46,551 bases of DNA from Clostridium sp. AF37-5. GTDB lineage: Bacteria; Bacillota; Clostridia; Lachnospirales; Lachnospiraceae. The translations under genes were made by a program, and so were the position numbers. The stretch's first letter is position 1. The number at the start of each line of letters is the position of its first letter. Shown piece after piece: positions 1-6,750 of this stretch. The DNA is taken from NCBI RefSeq assembly GCF_003477605.1, contig NZ_QUDR01000013.1, forward strand, positions 42,292 through 88,842. Direction: 5' to 3'. The notes below the pieces were generated by a model. It saw nothing but the letters and a program-made list of their open reading frames with translations, was not told the origin of the DNA and made no database searches.

Positions 1-202
1 TCTTTGCGTCTCGTGGGCACAAAGTTTTTCTACGGAATTACTGGAATCCAAAGGAACCGGCAGCGAACATTTGTCACAAACCCAATCCTTCCAAACTTAG
101 TTTTTCATTGTATTTGAGAATATAGAACCGCTTACTTTCGCGCAAAAAAAACAATTTGTATTGCACCTATCAAATTATATGACTACAAATTTTGATTTGT
201 AC
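1..202. other. Left-edge segment, no supported gene
   Basis: No complete reading frame with a start and ribosome binding site is visible. A plus-strand frame enters from the edge and stops near 131. A minus-strand frame runs off the left edge and carries a CxxC...CxxH spacing (CDKC and LCAH), but it has no ATG, GTG or plausible TTG start after its upstream stop. The segment lies just downstream of an hsdS gene, where an hsdR gene could be expected, but nothing here is recognisable as hsdR. Confidence 0.4.
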
Positions 203-1369
203 TTAAATATTTCCTGCTTTTTGCCGTAAAATGTTTAATTTTTGATGTAACTTTTGAAACATCAATTTTGATTTGTCGACTTGGCGAACGAAGTCGGCAA
301 ATTGGTTTTGTAAATCCATCGGCGGAACATGCACATAAATCTGTTTTAATTTGGTAACATTCACTCCCGCCATAATTGCACCAGAACTCACTAATTCAAT
401 CTGTCTTGTAACAAATCCGCTAAAATGTAGCTGACACACCATAAATGCAGGATTTAGTCTTTCACGATCCACACGAATTCTCAAAACATCTGAATGAATA
501 ATTCCATCTGGATAATCATTAGGAAAAAGTGCACATTTTCCAACATTTCCCTTTCGTGACATCGCAATATCTCCAGGAATGATTGTATATGAATTTAACT
601 GCTCGGCCTTCTCTTCTGTTAAAAAATGTGTCGGCTCAGACAAAAACGCTGTGTTAATCTGTGGAATCTCCCATACAGCAATTCCAGATGTCGTATATTC
701 ATCCTTGCTTAATTGAGTACCAAATGGTCCACATTTTATATCATCTTTATCCGCACAAGCATCTACAAATTTACACTTATCCCATGAACATTCTGGATTT
801 GCCAGATCCCCAAACATCTCGACAAATCGGGCTTTGATAAGGTCGTCAAGCAGCAAGAGTTCACTCTTTCTCCCAGCCAAACTGCCCATTATTTTATCTA
901 ATACCTTTACAATTTCCTTTTGTTTTTCTAGAGAGCACAACTCTATTTCAATCTCCGACAATGTAGCCTTATTTAAAGTTTTTCCCATTACAGCTTTATT
1001 ACTTCCTTTATCCCAATCTCTGTACTTAAACAAATAAAAAATGTATTTAGGTAACATATCAACAACATGCTTGTCATGAAAAGCCATTATTGCTTCGTTA
1101 GAATACATATCCTCTGCTGTTATCGCAGTTTTTCCAATAGATAATTTAAAACTCATAACTACTGTATTTCGAGGAATTAATTTTATTCTACTTTCCTGAA
1201 CAGCTTTTTCAGAAAGATGTTCTTTAGTATTTGAAATATACATTTCGGTTGTAGATAAATCTCCAATTGAGATCCACTTATAACCATTTGTATTCCAATA
1301 ATCTACATTATCCCTTGATGGCGTTTTTCCCATCTGCAAATCAAATATATCTTTCAATTTATATTTCAT
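203..1369 (-). CDS. hsdS: Type I restriction specificity subunit HsdS (second copy)
   Basis: DNA-recognition subunit of a type I restriction-modification enzyme; it would pair with the HsdM encoded at 4368-5837. The protein has the usual two-domain plan: a first target-recognition domain, a central conserved helix (LLLLDDLIKARFVEMFGD), a second target-recognition domain, and a C-terminal conserved helix (LQNQFADFVRQVDKSK). Start chosen at ATG 1369, about 10 nt after AGAGG; ATG 1378 is an alternative. It is cut off from hsdM by the recombinase gene and a small toxin-like module, and I see no strong promoter of its own, so it may be a silent donor of recognition domains for the copy at 3135-4325. 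Recognition domains differ strongly between the copies while the spacers are nearly identical. Confidence 0.88.
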   Translation of the reverse strand: MKYKLKDIFDLQMGKTPSRDNVDYWNTNGYKWISIGDLSTTEMYISNTKEHLSEKAVQESRIKLIPRNTVVMSFKLSIGKTAITAEDMYSNEAIMAFHDKHVVDMLPKYIFYLFKYRDWDKGSNKAVMGKTLNKATLSEIEIELCSLEKQKEIVKVLDKIMGSLAGRKSELLLLDDLIKARFVEMFGDLANPECSWDKCKFVDACADKDDIKCGPFGTQLSKDEYTTSGIAVWEIPQINTAFLSEPTHFLTEEKAEQLNSYTIIPGDIAMSRKGNVGKCALFPNDYPDGIIHSDVLRIRVDRERLNPAFMVCQLHFSGFVTRQIELVSSGAIMAGVNVTKLKQIYVHVPPMDLQNQFADFVRQVDKSKLMFQKLHQKLNILRQKAGNI

Positions 1370-1426
1370 CTTCCTCATGCCTCTACAGGCTACGAACAAT
1401 ATTCTTTACCGTTTTATCAAATTGTA

Positions 1427-1455
1427 TTGTAAACAGAACATATGTTTGTTATAAT
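1427..1455 (+). promoter_or_regulatory. Promoter of toxin-like mRNA, copy 1
   Basis: TTGTAA at 1427-1432, a 17-bp spacer and TATAAT at 1450-1455, with a second TATAAT at 1455-1460. Transcription would begin just before the GGTGCTACC sequence at 1462. Confidence 0.7.
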
Positions 1456-1563
1456 ATAATTGGTGCTACCTTTACGGTAGGCGGTTAGTCCTTTTGCAGA
1501 GGACTGTGACCTCTGATTACATAGAAATCTTTTTACAGAAATCTACCAAAGGAGGATTTTATT

Positions 1564-1668
1564 ATGCTTACAACGGAACTTTTTATAGCCATCATCAGCT
1601 TATGTATCACTTGCTTTGCCCTTGGTTATACCGTTGGTTGTAAAAGCAATGATAAAGCACAAAAATAA
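1564..1668 (+). CDS. Small hydrophobic peptide, toxin candidate (copy 1)
   Basis: Thirty-four codons starting MLTTELFIAIISLC, preceded by AAAGGAGG (1548-1555) at 8 nt. One membrane-spanning stretch (about residues 5-25) is followed by a short charged tail (KSNDKAQK). Size, membrane segment and polar tail match the general look of Fst, TxpA or Ldr-type toxins, but I do not recognise a named family. The stop codon lies inside the left arm of the terminator, so the last codons are part of the hairpin. The leader base-pairs in principle with the terminator arm: GGCGGTTA near the 5' end against TAACCGCC at 1666-1673. Such a contact could hold the message in a poorly translated form. Confidence 0.72.
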   Translation: MLTTELFIAIISLCITCFALGYTVGCKSNDKAQK

Positions 1669-1702
1669 CCGCCCAGTCCAGTAAACTTTGGCGGTTATTT
1701 TT
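1661..1702. terminator. Bidirectional terminator of module copy 1
   Basis: AAAAATAACCGCC at 1661-1673 pairs perfectly with GGCGGTTATTTTT at 1690-1702. The A-run on the left and T-run on the right give a U-tract in both directions, so it can end both the toxin-like mRNA and the convergent antisense RNA. Confidence 0.85.
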
Positions 1703-1749
1703 ATAAAACCAAATTGATATTGGGCTAACCATCTATCGGTAGCACCTCT
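1661..1749 (-). ncRNA. Predicted antisense RNA of module copy 1
   Basis: A minus-strand promoter (TTGACA, 17 bp, TAATAT) at 1756-1784 would start an RNA of about 85-90 nt near 1749 that ends in the shared terminator. It would be complementary to the mRNA through the terminator stem, and the two 5' regions carry matching GGTGCTACC and GGTTAG blocks. Inferred from sequence only. Confidence 0.6.
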
Positions 1750-1755
1750 ATGTTT

Positions 1756-1784
1756 ATATTAGCATCTAACCGCTTTTATGTCAA
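1756..1784 (-). promoter_or_regulatory. Antisense RNA promoter, copy 1
   Basis: Minus strand: TTGACA (1784-1779), 17-bp spacer, TAATAT (1761-1756). Near-consensus, and conserved in sequence and spacing in the second module. Confidence 0.75.
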
Positions 1785-1884
1785 ACATGTATTCTGTTTT
1801 TTAACTTTTTTGATAACTACTCGTAGCACTGCAAACCTCAATTTGTCTCTTGCAGCTAAAGGAACTTCTCATTATTAATCTAAA

Positions 1885-1930
1885 AACAAGCGTGACCGCC
1901 AAACAGACAGATATTTGCGCGGTCACTGCT
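1885..1930 (-). terminator. Terminator after recombinase gene
   Basis: On the minus strand GTGACCGC (1926-1919) pairs with GCGGTCAC (1899-1892), followed by GCTTGTTTTT. It lies just downstream of the recombinase stop codon. Confidence 0.75.
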
Positions 1931-1966
1931 TATTAAATGCATCAGGCACACTGACTCATTTCTCAT

Positions 1967-2935
1967 TTAGCCCATATATTTCTGATGTGATGTCTTCACA
2001 TTGCTCTGATTTACCATCGCATATTGCATCGTTGTATCAATTTGCGAATGTCCCAAAATTTTCTGCACCTGTTCAATTGGCATTCCTTTGTCAATTGCTC
2101 TCGTTGCCATAGTCCGCCTAAATTTATGTGGGTGAATTCTTTCCAAATCAAGCCGGCGTCCGAGTTTGCGAAGTCGGATTTCTACACCACTTATTTTCAA
2201 TCTATCATGCGGCGCATCAAGCGTCACAAATAATGCCTCATTTTGGTCGGTTCGCCTCTCTATGTATTCCTTCAAATGAACTTTCGCCTTTGCATCAAAA
2301 TAAACTTTTCGCTCTTTGTCACCTTTTCCGTACACAACACATTCCCGCCCTTCCAAATCAATATCATCAATATTTAAATTAACAAGCTCTCCCACTCGAA
2401 TCCCCGTTGAATACAGCAAATCGATAATTGCCAAATCGCGAATTTCTTCACAATTATCTCTTAGTTTTTCGATTCCTTCATCTGTTATTACATTTTTAAC
2501 AACAGTCTTGGTTTTAATTTTATGTATCCTTCGCATCGGACTTTTCAGAACATAATCCTCTTCTTCCAACCACGAAAAAAAGCTGGATATATTTCTTCGG
2601 ATATTGTCAATTGTTACATTAGAACAACAATTTAATCGCTGATAATCTGCCAAATACGCTCTTATTTCTTCTGTTGTTATTTTACGCACTTCTGTTTCAA
2701 TGCAAGACAACATATGCTCCACCGTCACACGATAATATTGAATTGTCCGCTCTGAACACCCCTCAATCTTTTTTGCATCCAAAAACATCTGCAAAAATTC
2801 TTTGTTCTCAATTTTCTTGGTGTCTGCTTGATTTTCCGCAAATGTGTTAACCATTACTTCCTGCAGCTTTTTCATCTGCGGTATCGATAGATACTCCGAC
2901 ATCTCATTTAAAATTGTAACTACTTTCTCTTCCAT
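1967..2935 (-). CDS. Tyrosine recombinase (hsdS-associated integrase)
   Basis: Phage-integrase-family recombinase of 322 aa. The N-terminal core-binding SAM-like domain is followed by a catalytic domain with the expected residues: the first Arg in STGIRVGEL, the HxxR box in HPHKFRRT, the LGH motif, and the nucleophile Tyr in TTMQYAMVN. It sits between two hsdS genes on the same strand. This position is typical of recombinases that shuffle specificity-gene segments in type I restriction loci. Start ATG 2935 follows AAGGAGG at 8 nt. A terminator upstream (3055-3092) and one downstream (1885-1930) make it a separate transcription unit. Confidence 0.88.
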   Translation of the reverse strand: MEEKVVTILNEMSEYLSIPQMKKLQEVMVNTFAENQADTKKIENKEFLQMFLDAKKIEGCSERTIQYYRVTVEHMLSCIETEVRKITTEEIRAYLADYQRLNCCSNVTIDNIRRNISSFFSWLEEEDYVLKSPMRRIHKIKTKTVVKNVITDEGIEKLRDNCEEIRDLAIIDLLYSTGIRVGELVNLNIDDIDLEGRECVVYGKGDKERKVYFDAKAKVHLKEYIERRTDQNEALFVTLDAPHDRLKISGVEIRLRKLGRRLDLERIHPHKFRRTMATRAIDKGMPIEQVQKILGHSQIDTTMQYAMVNQSNVKTSHQKYMG

Positions 2936-3004
2936 ATTGGTACCTCCTTATTTTGGTACCCACATCCATCCCCTGCACTTACAATTCATATTTAAAATTC
3001 CATG

Positions 3005-3029
3005 TTTTGCGCTTATATTATGCGCAAAA
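3005..3029. promoter_or_regulatory. Perfect 8-bp dyad upstream of the recombinase gene
   Basis: TTTTGCGC (3005-3012) and GCGCAAAA (3022-3029) form a perfect inverted repeat around a 9-bp AT-rich centre, 70 bp before the recombinase start. It could be an operator or a recombinase binding site; the sequence cannot tell which. Two GGTACC palindromes lie between it and the gene. Confidence 0.45.
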
Positions 3030-3054
3030 TAAGCACGAAGGTCAAGTATCCAGA

Positions 3055-3092
3055 AAAAACAAATGTGCTAATATTACAAATAATATTAACAC
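3055..3092 (-). terminator. Terminator after first hsdS
   Basis: On the minus strand GTGTTAATATT pairs with AATATTAGCAC (10 of 11 pairs), followed by ATTTGTTTTTT. It ends the hsdM-hsdS transcript before the recombinase gene. Confidence 0.75.
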
Positions 3093-3134
3093 ACTTGCAT
3101 AATTCCAGAATTTAACTATTTTATTTTCTTATAC

Positions 3135-4325
3135 TCAGCCAAAGTATTCCTGCATTAATGAATCAAACAATGTTTGCGTTTCATCCAATGCCTTTTGCAC
3201 TGCAACTTTTGATTTGTCGACTTGGCGAACGAAGTCGGCAAATTGGTTTTGAAGTTCGATGGGTGGTAAAATTATCTTTAACCGCTCAACTTGCTGTTTA
3301 GTTATTGCCTCTCTTGTAGCTCCACTGCCCGCAATTTCCCAAAGTAATTTTTGATAATTGTCATCAATCAATAGTCTATTCAAAAATATTGGTTCAATAC
3401 ACTCTTTACATCTAATAATGCAAACATGCTGATTTACTCTTGCTGGCAATATTTGATTGGGCACAACACACGAACGAGCAACTGATGCCCCAGTTATATT
3501 CAGCAAAACATCACTTTCTTTTATAATAACATTATCAAGTTTGGCTGCCTGTTCATCCGAAATATGAGCCAAATCTTTATATTCAAATTTACCATTGTAA
3601 ACATTCATACTTCGTATAAGAGCAATACCTTCCTCTTGATATGCTTCCCTACCTCCTTTAGGTGTTGCTCCAGAACCAATCTTCAATGTAAGTTGAGCTA
3701 ATAAATTACTTTCCCATCCTTTTTCATTAAGCACAGGATTTCCAAAGAGTTCCACAAATCGGGCTTTGATAAGATCATCCAATAGCCGTAATTGCTGTTT
3801 CATTTCGTTGATAATTACATATAATTTATCAAGCTTATCGCATACAGAAATTTGTTCTTCCTTAACTATTTCATTCACTTCATATTGGGATATATAATGA
3901 GCAAGCTTTAAATTATGAATTCCCGTAGTTTTATTCTCAAACATCCTCGTTCCACCACGCCTATAATTTGCAAACAAAGAATAAAATACATATCTAGGAT
4001 ACCATATTTCCTGATTTTTAACTCGTAGTAATCCTGTAAAATTATTAAACAAATAAGTATTATCCTCACCCTCAAAATATATAACTCTTCCAACAGGAAA
4101 CTTATCACTTCCACCTGATTTCTCAATAATAATGTCACCTTTTCGAAGAAACTTTTCTTCTATATTTTTTTTGGTTATTGTCCTAGTAACTACATTTTTA
4201 TAATCAACCACTCCTTCATTGGTAAAATTAGTAGTTCTAAGAACTGGAATTCCCTCACCAGTCTGATCATCAATTCCCCATTCACCAGACAAAGCTTTAC
4301 CTGTAATTTCAATTAATTTCGCCAT
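3135..4325 (-). CDS. hsdS: Type I restriction specificity subunit HsdS (expressed copy)
   Basis: Specificity subunit of the type I enzyme, directly downstream of hsdM and probably co-transcribed with it. It has two target-recognition domains separated by the central helix (LLDDLIKARFVELFGN) and closed by the C-terminal helix (ELQNQFADFVRQVDKSK). ATG 4325 is used because the protein then opens with MAKLIEITGKAL; an upstream TTG exists. The region before the start holds a small hairpin (CCTCA/TGAGG) and an 18-bp sequence repeated at 1829-1846. A 45-bp stretch at 3207-3251 is identical to 266-310 in the other hsdS, and 20 bp at 3754-3773 are identical to 822-841. Confidence 0.92.
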   Translation of the reverse strand: MAKLIEITGKALSGEWGIDDQTGEGIPVLRTTNFTNEGVVDYKNVVTRTITKKNIEEKFLRKGDIIIEKSGGSDKFPVGRVIYFEGEDNTYLFNNFTGLLRVKNQEIWYPRYVFYSLFANYRRGGTRMFENKTTGIHNLKLAHYISQYEVNEIVKEEQISVCDKLDKLYVIINEMKQQLRLLDDLIKARFVELFGNPVLNEKGWESNLLAQLTLKIGSGATPKGGREAYQEEGIALIRSMNVYNGKFEYKDLAHISDEQAAKLDNVIIKESDVLLNITGASVARSCVVPNQILPARVNQHVCIIRCKECIEPIFLNRLLIDDNYQKLLWEIAGSGATREAITKQQVERLKIILPPIELQNQFADFVRQVDKSKVAVQKALDETQTLFDSLMQEYFG

Positions 4326-4367
4326 CTCTTGTCCCTGCAAACCTCAATTTGTGAGGTCCTTTCTTTC

Positions 4368-5837
4368 TTATTTTGCAAGCATTTCGCGCAATTCTTTCGT
4401 TTCCTTCGCAATCTGCTCGTTCAACTGTTCAATCTCAGCAAGAATCTCCTCTGTCGGCGGATATTCCACTGGGATATACTCAATTTTCTTATATTTATTA
4501 ATCGATAAATCATAATCATTGTCGGCAATTTCCTGCTTGTCAACCAAGAAGCTCTGCTCCGTTCTTTCGCGAGTTTCCTCGTTATCTTTATGATGGAATC
4601 TCTCAATAATATCCGGAATGTCATTTTCCTCAATTGGCTGACGCTTATCATCCAGCGAATGACCATCAGCCTTCATATCGTAAAACCAAACTTTTTCGGT
4701 ACCCCCGGCATTTGTTTTCGTAAAAATCAAAATAGCGGTAGACACCCCTGCATACGGCTTAAATACACCGGATGGCATGGAAATAACACCTTCCAAGTAT
4801 TGATTTTCCACCAATTCTTTACGTAGATTTTTATGAGCCTTTGAAGAACCAAACAAAACACCATCTGGCACAATGCAGGCACATCTGCCACCTACCCGAA
4901 GCAGACGAATAAACAGTGCAACAAACAACAATTCAGTCTTCGTTGTACTAGTAATTGCAGACAGTGATTCACTAATATTTTCCTTGTTTAATGTTCCCTT
5001 AAAAGGTGGGTTGGCAAGGACTAAATCGTAGGTATCTTTCACCATGTAATCTTTTGACACACTATCCTGCTTATTCAACTGTGGATTCGTAACCGAATGA
5101 AGCATCAGATTCATGCAGGACAAACGACACATAGTTTCATCCGTATCAAATCCCGTAAATGTTTCCGTTGCGTATTTTTTCCATTGCTCCTCGGTCATTT
5201 TATTTCCATAGTGAGTTCGTATGTATTCTGCCGAAGAAATCAAAAAACCTGCCGTACCACACGCTGGGTCACAAATTTTCATATCCGGTGTTGGCTGCAT
5301 AAGATTTACCATCATATCACGAATATGCTTCGGTGTTCGAAATGCACCAAGCCGCCCCGCAGAATTTAATTTTCCAAGCATATGCTCGTATAAATCTCCC
5401 TGCATATCTAAACCTTTAATGTCATTTTCAAAGAGGTCATCTAAGCCAATAATAACTTTTTGTAATGCCAATGGTTCATTAATTTTGAATGTTGCATGTT
5501 TCAAATATCTTGAAAACGCGGAATTTTCATCCTGATTCAAATTGATTAGAAAAATAAAGACATGTTCAACAAAATGTTTGTGAAGTTCTCTAGCTTCCAT
5601 CCCTTTAAAATTTCTCCACCGCAATGCCTGTTCTTCTTTAGAATCCCCAAAAATATGTTTCTGTGGTTCCCCTGAAAGCAATTCGGCAGTTTCAATATCT
5701 GCTTCATGCTCATCAAGTTGTTTTGCAAACATAAGATATGTTAACTGCTCAATAACTTCGGTCGGCTGTGATACTCCTCCCGCAATGACATCAAGCCATA
5801 TCTGTTCAATTTTGTTTTTCACTACTGCTGGTAACAT
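4368..5837 (-). CDS. hsdM: Type I DNA methyltransferase subunit HsdM
   Basis: N6-adenine methyltransferase subunit of a type I restriction-modification system, 489 aa. The N-terminal helical HsdM domain covers about residues 5-140. The SAM-binding motif DPACGTAGF is at 190-198 and the catalytic NPPF at 276-279. A charged C-terminal coiled segment would contact HsdS. ATG 5837 follows GAGGAGG closely. It is first in the operon, 42 nt before hsdS, behind a good promoter at 5886-5914. No hsdR is in the window; it may lie beyond the left edge or be absent, in which case this would act as an orphan modification system. Confidence 0.95.
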   Translation of the reverse strand: MLPAVVKNKIEQIWLDVIAGGVSQPTEVIEQLTYLMFAKQLDEHEADIETAELLSGEPQKHIFGDSKEEQALRWRNFKGMEARELHKHFVEHVFIFLINLNQDENSAFSRYLKHATFKINEPLALQKVIIGLDDLFENDIKGLDMQGDLYEHMLGKLNSAGRLGAFRTPKHIRDMMVNLMQPTPDMKICDPACGTAGFLISSAEYIRTHYGNKMTEEQWKKYATETFTGFDTDETMCRLSCMNLMLHSVTNPQLNKQDSVSKDYMVKDTYDLVLANPPFKGTLNKENISESLSAITSTTKTELLFVALFIRLLRVGGRCACIVPDGVLFGSSKAHKNLRKELVENQYLEGVISMPSGVFKPYAGVSTAILIFTKTNAGGTEKVWFYDMKADGHSLDDKRQPIEENDIPDIIERFHHKDNEETRERTEQSFLVDKQEIADNDYDLSINKYKKIEYIPVEYPPTEEILAEIEQLNEQIAKETKELREMLAK

Positions 5838-5885
5838 GTTTTCCTCCTCACGTGTTCTTTCGCTTTACTCGATTTTTATACTACT

Positions 5886-5914
5886 ATATTAACGATTTTT
5901 AACAGTAACGTCAA
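5886..5914 (-). promoter_or_regulatory. hsdM promoter
   Basis: Minus strand TTGACG (5914-5909), 17-bp spacer, TAATAT (5891-5886), 49 bp before the hsdM start. Confidence 0.75.
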
Positions 5915-5978
5915 TTATTACTTCATTTTCGTCGCAAGCTACAGTTATCTCATATTATAAATAGAATCACACAAAGGA

Positions 5979-6007
5979 TTGATTTTTATTCACATGTTTG
6001 ATAAGAT
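5979..6007 (+). promoter_or_regulatory. Promoter of toxin-like mRNA, copy 2
   Basis: TTGATT (5979-5984), 17-bp spacer, TAAGAT (6002-6007), just before the GTGCTACC block at 6015. Its -10 box is weaker than the one in copy 1. Confidence 0.6.
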
Positions 6008-6115
6008 ATTGTCAGTGCTACCCTATTCGGTAGGCGGTTCGCCTTCGTCGCAAGAGTATTAGCTTGCGTTTACATAGAAATCCTTTGCGGAAATCTCATG
6101 AGGAGGATTGTGCTT

Positions 6116-6220
6116 ATGCTTACAACGGAACTCTTTATAGCCATAATCAGCTTATGTATTACTTGCTTTGCTCTTGGTTATACCGTTGGTTCCAAGAGCA
6201 ATAATAAAACACAAGAGTAA
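6116..6220 (+). CDS. Small hydrophobic peptide, toxin candidate (copy 2)
   Basis: Thirty-four codons; the first 25 residues are identical to copy 1 and the tail reads SKSNNKTQE. It has one membrane segment and a polar tail. It is preceded by GAGGAGG about 9 nt before the ATG. The stop codon is embedded in the terminator arm, as in copy 1. The 5' GGCGGTT block can again pair with AACCGCC in the terminator. Most differences from copy 1 fall in the third codon position or the tail, which suggests selection on the membrane part. Confidence 0.72.
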   Translation: MLTTELFIAIISLCITCFALGYTVGSKSNNKTQE

Positions 6221-6254
6221 CCGCCTGGTCTGCAAACTTTGGCAGTTACTCTTG
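6212..6254. terminator. Terminator of module copy 2
   Basis: CAAGAGTAACCGCC (6212-6225) and GGCAGTTACTCTTG (6241-6254) pair at 13 of 14 positions. A T-run follows on the minus strand (TGTTTTATT); the plus-strand U-tract is weak. Confidence 0.7.
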
Positions 6255-6301
6255 TAACCAAAAAATCAGGCTAACCGTCTATATGCGGTAGCACATTTTC
6301 T
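6212..6301 (-). ncRNA. Predicted antisense RNA of module copy 2
   Basis: A minus-strand promoter at 6308-6336 would start an RNA near 6301 that runs through GTGCTACC and the GACGGTTAGCC block into the shared terminator, about 90 nt. Confidence 0.6.
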
Positions 6302-6307
6302 ATCACT

Positions 6308-6336
6308 ATATTAGCATCAAATTATATTTATGTCAA
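6308..6336 (-). promoter_or_regulatory. Antisense RNA promoter, copy 2
   Basis: Minus strand TTGACA (6336-6331), 17 bp, TAATAT (6313-6308). Both hexamers and the spacing are identical to copy 1, and the TGC before the -10 box is conserved. Confidence 0.75.
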
Positions 6337-6363
6337 ACATTCCTGCAAGACAATTCTCCCCCC

Positions 6364-6660
6364 AAAGCAACGCTTTTCCCAAACTTTCTGCCTTATGGTT
6401 GCTTTGCTTACAACTATTTTTCTATTTCATGCAACTCTTTCTTAAAAATCCAGAAAAAAGCGTTGTTTTTCTCGGAAAAATTGAGATAAATCCGACAAAA
6501 TGGGGGTGAATATGCAACGTTTTTTGGCTTTGGAGCAAGTTAGCGTTGTTTTAGCAAGTTGCCAGCCCTTCTTCCGGCGAACATGCCTTGTAATGACCGC
6601 CAGAATCCTTCCTAAGCCGTGAGCGCCTATCTCTTCGCGATAGGCGCTCACGGGCTGCGC
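6364..6660. repeat. GCAAC-rich dispersed repeat region, left copy
   Basis: Non-coding stretch sharing ordered blocks with 42049-42260: GCAACGCTTTTCCC (6367-6380), a block beginning CATGCAACTCTTT (6428), and CAAGTTGCCAGC (6555-6566). It ends in a perfect 15-bp stem with a 7-nt loop (6617-6653, CCGTGAGCGCCTATC and its complement), then GGGCTGCGCCCTATAATAA, which resembles TATAGGGCGACAGCCCGTGA at 41922-41942 on the other strand. A possible ORF at 6442-6693 is not supported: it lacks a family match and overlaps the stem-loop. Confidence 0.55.
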
Positions 6661-6672
6661 CCTATAATAATA

Positions 6673-6730
6673 AAAATACCGACACCTACACACTTTTGTG
6701 CAAGCACAAGTATGCAGGTGACGGTATTTT
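6673..6730 (-). terminator. Terminator of the por operon
   Basis: AAAATACCG (6673-6681) and CGGTATTTT (6722-6730) are perfect complements, extended by CACCT/AGGTG, and give a U-rich end on the minus strand 20 bp after the porB stop. Confidence 0.75.
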
Positions 6731-6750
6731 CCTTATTGCACGGCTTAAGC

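Larger units (their letters stand above)
1462..1746. repeat. Type I toxin-antitoxin-like module, copy 1
   Basis: The module is bounded by GGTGCTACC (1462-1470) and its reverse complement GGTAGCACC (1738-1746). Inside are a 34-codon ORF, a perfect 13-bp bidirectional terminator, and a convergent minus-strand promoter just outside the right end. The two predicted RNAs therefore start with the same bases and end in the same hairpin. The layout resembles the par/fst family of type I toxin-antitoxin loci (inference from architecture; peptide homology not tested). A second copy lies at 6015-6294. Confidence 0.7.
6015..6294. repeat. Type I toxin-antitoxin-like module, copy 2
   Basis: Bounded by GTGCTACC (6015-6022) and GGTAGCAC (6287-6294), in the same orientation as the module at 1462-1746 and with the same parts in the same order. 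The peptide gene is almost identical, while the leader and loop sequences have diverged but keep their pairing potential. The two copies bracket the hsdM-hsdS-recombinase genes. Confidence 0.7.

Noticed and set aside
1462..1746. Insertion sequence or MITE interpretation of the module
   Set aside because: Ends are inverted repeats, but no flanking target duplication was seen, and the paired promoters and terminator fit a type I toxin-antitoxin layout better. A mobile origin is not excluded.
6442..6693. 83-codon ORF on the minus strand
   Set aside because: It has no family resemblance, overlaps a perfect 15-bp stem-loop and lies in a dispersed repeat region.
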